64,000 bases of DNA, taken from contig JAGUCH010000005.1 in NCBI GenBank assembly GCA_019096065.1, positions 7,440,001 to 7,504,000 on the forward strand, read 5' to 3'. The notes below the pieces were generated by a model. That model did not search any database. It saw only the letters and a list, made by a program, of their open reading frames with translations, and was not told the origin of the DNA. Position numbers and translations under genes: made by a program. Shown here piece by piece: positions 60,195 through 64,000 of this stretch; the stretch's first letter is position 1; each line of letters opens with the position of its first letter. This stretch comes from Paracyclopina nana. Its lineage: Eukaryota > Arthropoda > Copepoda > Cyclopoida > Cyclopettidae.

Positions 60195-60780
60195 ATCATC
60201 GGCTTTTCATAAGCCTCAAAATTGAAGGAGTTGCCTTGAAGTAGCTTAAAAATGGCTTGAAATTGAAAATAAACCGAGGCATTATTGCTTTTTGCAAAGA
60301 TTTCAACATATTTCTATAGTGGAACGAGCTAAAAATGATGGTAGAAGCATACAAAAGTGGCTTGGCGCTGCTTGAAAAGCTCGGTGATTTACAAGGAAAT
60401 GGGCCAAAAAGGCTTCATCAGCGTGAGCAACTTGCATACCGATACTTTTTGTTTGGTTCACGCATATTTCATTAAAAAATGTGAAAATTTGCAGCTTTTC
60501 ACAAAGCTTGAATATTGAAGGAGTCGCCATGATTTCGCTTAAAAACAGCTTGAAATTAAAAATAAACCAATATATTATTGCTTTTTGCAAAGATTTGAAC
60601 TGATTTCTCCAGTTAAACAAGCTAATAATGCTGGTAGGAGCATGCTAAAGTGGCTTGATGCTGCTTGAAAACCTCGGTGATTTGCAAGGAAATGGGCCAA
60701 AATGGCTTCATCAACTTGCATACAGATGCTTTTTGCATGATTTACGCATATTTGTTAAATGGTAGTATCGCTGTAACCTT
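60195..60780. repeat. Tandem duplication, ~293-bp period
   Basis: Segment 60195-60490 recurs at 60490-60780. ATTGCTTTTTGCAAAGATTT is found at 60284 and 60577, and CTCGGTGATTTnCAAGGAAA and CTTGCATAC follow in both. Identity is roughly 75-80 percent by eye. Confidence 0.85.
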
Positions 60781-60915
60781 GTCGGTATATTCGTTCAGCC
60801 CCCTTTTACAAAACCTTATTCAACGTCAATTTCACACTACGTCGACTACTTGAACTCGTATCTTAATCTCTATTATCTTACACGAATGGCAAATGTAAAG
60901 TGGTGATAACATGTT

Positions 60916-61019
60916 GAGTAAAGTGGATGTCCATTCAGCAATCTGGCAACTCTTTCCCTACATAAATAGCCCTGGCAAAGAAGAGTTGCCAGATTTTCCC
61001 AGGGACATCCACTTGACTC
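60916..61019. repeat. 104-bp hairpin-forming inverted repeat
   Basis: AAGTGGATGTCC pairs with GGACATCCACTT and, after a small internal loop, ATCTGGCAACTCTT pairs with AAGAGTTGCCAGAT around a ~24-nt loop. Either a tiny foldback element or a small-RNA-precursor-like hairpin. Confidence 0.85.
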
Positions 61020-61614
61020 TACATATTGGTTTCATTTTATATTTGCCCATTTTAGAAATAAATGTCGATTATTTTTTCTGAAAATACTCACAAAGCTGGG
61101 TCCCTCGGTCTATATAGAGGTGCAACAACAACGACAACAACACAGGTGTTTTTTGTATGGTAGGTGTGATAGACAGGTGCAAATCATGCGGATGTAGAGT
61201 TGGTTGTGTGGTGTGTTTGAAAAAGAGAGAAAAATGTATACATTATTATTTAATATCTTTTTGTTTAAGGCAAATTGGATAATTTGTGAGCTCAGTTGAC
61301 CTTATAATTGACACCGTGGAAATTGCGGCTAACCTGCACAGAAATATGGTGCAAAACTCACGCAAAAACCTTTAAATGAATAGGCGGCATTTTGTTGGCC
61401 ATAGCTAATTATTATATATCATATTAGCTAATTATAGCCCACATTGCAGCTATATTGTTTCTTTTTTTGGCCAGCCTGATTGCTTGATAGCCTTTTCCAA
61501 GTTGACATGTATAATAAAACAACAACACATTGACTTTCATGCCACGTTTGCAATTCAATTTCACCACCTGATCTCAGGCTTGATTTCACCCATGAATTCA
61601 CTAGCATCTTTTTT

Positions 61615-62350
61615 GCCTTAATGGCCCAAAACTAGTTAAACTAGACCTAAAAACTAGCTAAAAGACTCCTAAGTAAGTCAATAACTAGCTAAAACTACAA
61701 AAAAGTCAAATAGGTTTAAGCCAAAATTGCCTAAAACTTGGCCTAACTTAATTTATATAGGTAAAATAGCCTAAAACTAGGTGAAATTGCCTAAACTATT
61801 ATGAATTGACGGATTGACTTGAGGTCAAATTACTGAAACTAGGTAAAATAGCATAGATAGGTAATATAGCCTAAAACAAGTCAAAACTAGCTAAAATTGC
61901 TTTAACTTAAATAAAATAGCTTAAATAGCCAAGATAGCCTCAAGATCGGTGATACAGCAAAAAAGAAGGCTAACCACTCATGAAATAGCTAAAATACATG
62001 AAATAGCCTAAAGTTAGTTTAAGTCGACTAAAACTAGGCAAATAGCCTAAATGGTTTCAACTTTGTGAAATAGCCTAGAACTAGACTTAATTAGCATAAA
62101 CTAGGCAGAACACCTTAATTATCCAAAAACTAGGCTAAACACGGCTAAAACTAGCTAAAATAGCTTCGACTATGTGAAATAGCCTTAAACTAGTGTAAAT
62201 TAGCAAAAACTAGGTAAAACAGGTTGAATTTCCGAAAACTAAGCAAAATTGGCTTCAACTACGTAAAATAGCCAAAAACTAGTCTGAATTGACTGAAAGT
62301 AGCTTAAATAGTCTAAAAATAGATTCAACAGCATAAACTAGATAAAAAAA
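61615..62350. repeat. Array of AAACTAGCTAAAATAGCCTA words
   Basis: Degenerate ~20-bp units built from AAAACTAG and AAATAGCCTAAA. Confidence 0.88.
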
Positions 62351-62754
62351 ATATGAAACTTTTGCTCAGTCCCAATAATAAATGGCTCTGAGTTGTGATA
62401 AGTATCTCAGTTATGATTGTCTTTTTTGATCTTGGCAACGAGTTGCGATTTGACCAGGACTAGACTTGATTGAACATGTTCAGCATTGCTGGCATCATTT
62501 GCTCCAGTTCACGAGGCGGAAATTGTAGCTATAGTCATAATAAGAATGGTGAGAGACCTTCGCTGACCCCAGACACATTTTAATAGACCATAACTTAGGA
62601 ATGGCAGAAAAGCACGGGTCATGACACTTGCCTATGTGCCCGGATTAGAGCATAAAAGCCTTGAATAATAAATACGTAAGCAGAAACGTCGTGGGCCCGG
62701 CCGAAAAAAGTGGTTTAAAAGGAAAAGATCTATCCTGGCTAAAGACAAGAAAAA

Positions 62755-63345
62755 ATGGCAAAATATGGCAATAAATGGCAAAAAATGGCAAAAAAATGGC
62801 AAAAAAATGGCAATAAATGGCAAAAATTGGCACAAATTGTCAAAAAAATGTAAAAATTGTCAAAAAAATGGAAAAATTGTCAAAAAATTAGAAAAATTGT
62901 CAAAAAATGGCAACAAATGGCAACAAATGGCAACAAACGGCAACAAACGGCAACAAACGGCAACAAATGTCAAAAAATTGCCAAAAGATGCTAAAAAAAG
63001 CCAAATATGGCAGAAATATGCTTAAATAGCCAATAAGCAAAGAAGCCAAAGATAAAACGCCAAAAACTGCCAAAAATAGCCTAAAACTGCCAAATATGGC
63101 AAAAAAAAAAGCGAAAATATGCTAAAATAGCCATAAAATATTTTACCAAATAGCCAAAGAAAAAATGACAACAAATTGCCAGAAAATGCCCTAAATTCGC
63201 AGAGATGCTACAAGTAAGGCCAAAATTAGCCAAAAATAGCCAAAAATAGCCAAAAAATGTCTAATAAAGCCACAAACACAAATAACAGCAAATTATCCAG
63301 AAAACGCCAGAATTTGCCAAAATTTGCCAGAAAATGCCAGATAAT
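62755..63345. repeat. Array of AAAAATGGCAA words
   Basis: 10-14 bp units (AATGGCAAAAAATGGCAA, then CAACAAATGG, then AAATAGCCAAAA) grading into one another. Confidence 0.92.
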
Positions 63346-64000
63346 TGCAAAAGAGTACAATTTTAAAGCTAGAAAAGAGCATTTTTAGTAAATATGTTTT
63401 ATACTAGAATAGCCCAAAAATTTTGGTTACGTTTCTGTACAAATGATGAGGCATTTTATTTTGCAAGTAAGGCACACACGTAAAAAACTGAATCAGGCCT
63501 CGTAAAACGATATTGGTAAGTCACATTACTAATGATTTAGCACCGACTCAAGCCAAAAAGACTTTTTTTACGACCACCTACATTCAAATCTGTAAACATT
63601 GCTTTTTTCGGCAGGTGAAAACAAACTTTCACTCCAATACATTTATGGCTATTATTTCTATTTTTTTCCAATTTTCTACGATATTTGAAAAAAAATTATA
63701 GCTAAGAACTTTTCATATTTCAAACGGAATTTTCACATTTTTAAGAACTTTTGACAGTTTTTCAAAATCTTTGAACTCCTCCAAAAAACTTATATTTTAA
63801 TATTTAATAATTTATAATATGACTTTAGACATTTTTAAGACATTTTGACCCACTTTTAAGTGTAAAAAGGCTTAAGACTCAAAAGGCTGTTTTTCCCCAA
63901 TATTTTAATATTTAATAAAAAATAACTTTAATTTCTAACATTTAATATAACTTTTGACATTTTTAGCTAACTTTTTTAAAAGGCTGTCATCTTTCCCAAT
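63346..64000. other. Right edge, no gene seen
   Basis: AT-rich DNA. No exon recognised. The rest of the myosin II 5' end should lie further right. Confidence 0.6.

Larger units (their letters stand above)
57668..61610. other. Presumed 5' intron of the myosin II gene, left part
   Basis: No coding exon recognised. It holds loose TGCCAAAA words at 58960-59360, the 293-bp duplication and the hairpin listed separately. The P-loop exon expected upstream of loop 1 is not found. Confidence 0.6.

Noticed and set aside
61080-61145. Possible minus-strand exon or TATA-like CTATATAG near a CAACAACAACGACAACAA run
   Set aside because: No acceptor in a usable place and the translated text (poly-Val) is microsatellite; not supportable as an exon or promoter.
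62455-62540. Minus-strand text RELEQMMPAMLNMFNQV resembling the start of the GELEQQLL myosin exon
   Set aside because: Similarity ends after a few residues, a stop follows, and the real exon is intact at 56540-56632.

Overview
This is a eukaryotic (animal) genomic window, most likely from an arthropod and plausibly a crustacean. The grounds are spliced genes with GT-AG introns, an apparent ortholog of the unconventional myosin Dachs (known mainly from arthropods), a non-muscle myosin II heavy chain of the zipper/MYH9-10 type, and secreted Cys-rich/Thr-rich kelch proteins. The species cannot be fixed from the sequence. DNA outside exons is very AT-rich and full of short-period repeats.

Layout. 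(1) 636-4268, plus strand: seven exons of a Dachs-like myosin with introns mostly 55-60 bp; its 5' end is not resolved. (2) About 4570-8530: five decayed copies of an eIF2-alpha-kinase-like catalytic fragment in tandem. (3) 8530-10217: no gene; a GGATCTAA-type repeat at the end. (4) 10218-11975, minus strand: a two-exon, 311-residue seven-helix receptor-like protein whose only coding intron is almost entirely a transposon-like element with ~153-bp inverted ends. (5) 12884-15719 and 16088-18707, plus strand: two neighbouring paralogous secreted proteins that share a C-terminal kelch half and a Thr-rich linker but have unrelated N-terminal halves (Cys-rich in one, CUB-like in the other). (6) 19169-57667, minus strand: twenty coding exons of non-muscle myosin II heavy chain (zipper type), convergent with the second kelch gene. 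Exon lengths sum to 5289 nt and every splice phase fits, giving 1762 residues from loop 1 of the motor to the tailpiece. The first roughly 200 residues, including the P-loop, lie beyond the right edge. The gene has two alternative 3' coding exons, each with its own stop. (7) 57668-64000: presumed 5' intron of the same gene, repeats only.

The most striking property is the non-coding part of the myosin gene. Nearly every intron carries its own degenerate array of a private 10-60 bp word, several with higher-order structure, while coding exons are intact. Around the two alternative tail exons there are seven copies of a sequence matching the 3' end of tRNA-Lys including CCA, which on the minus strand is a retroelement-type tRNA-Lys primer binding site. 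The two myosins act on the actomyosin cortex in animal cells (Dachs in Fat/Hippo and planar polarity signalling, myosin II in contractility), but there is no evidence that their adjacency is functional.
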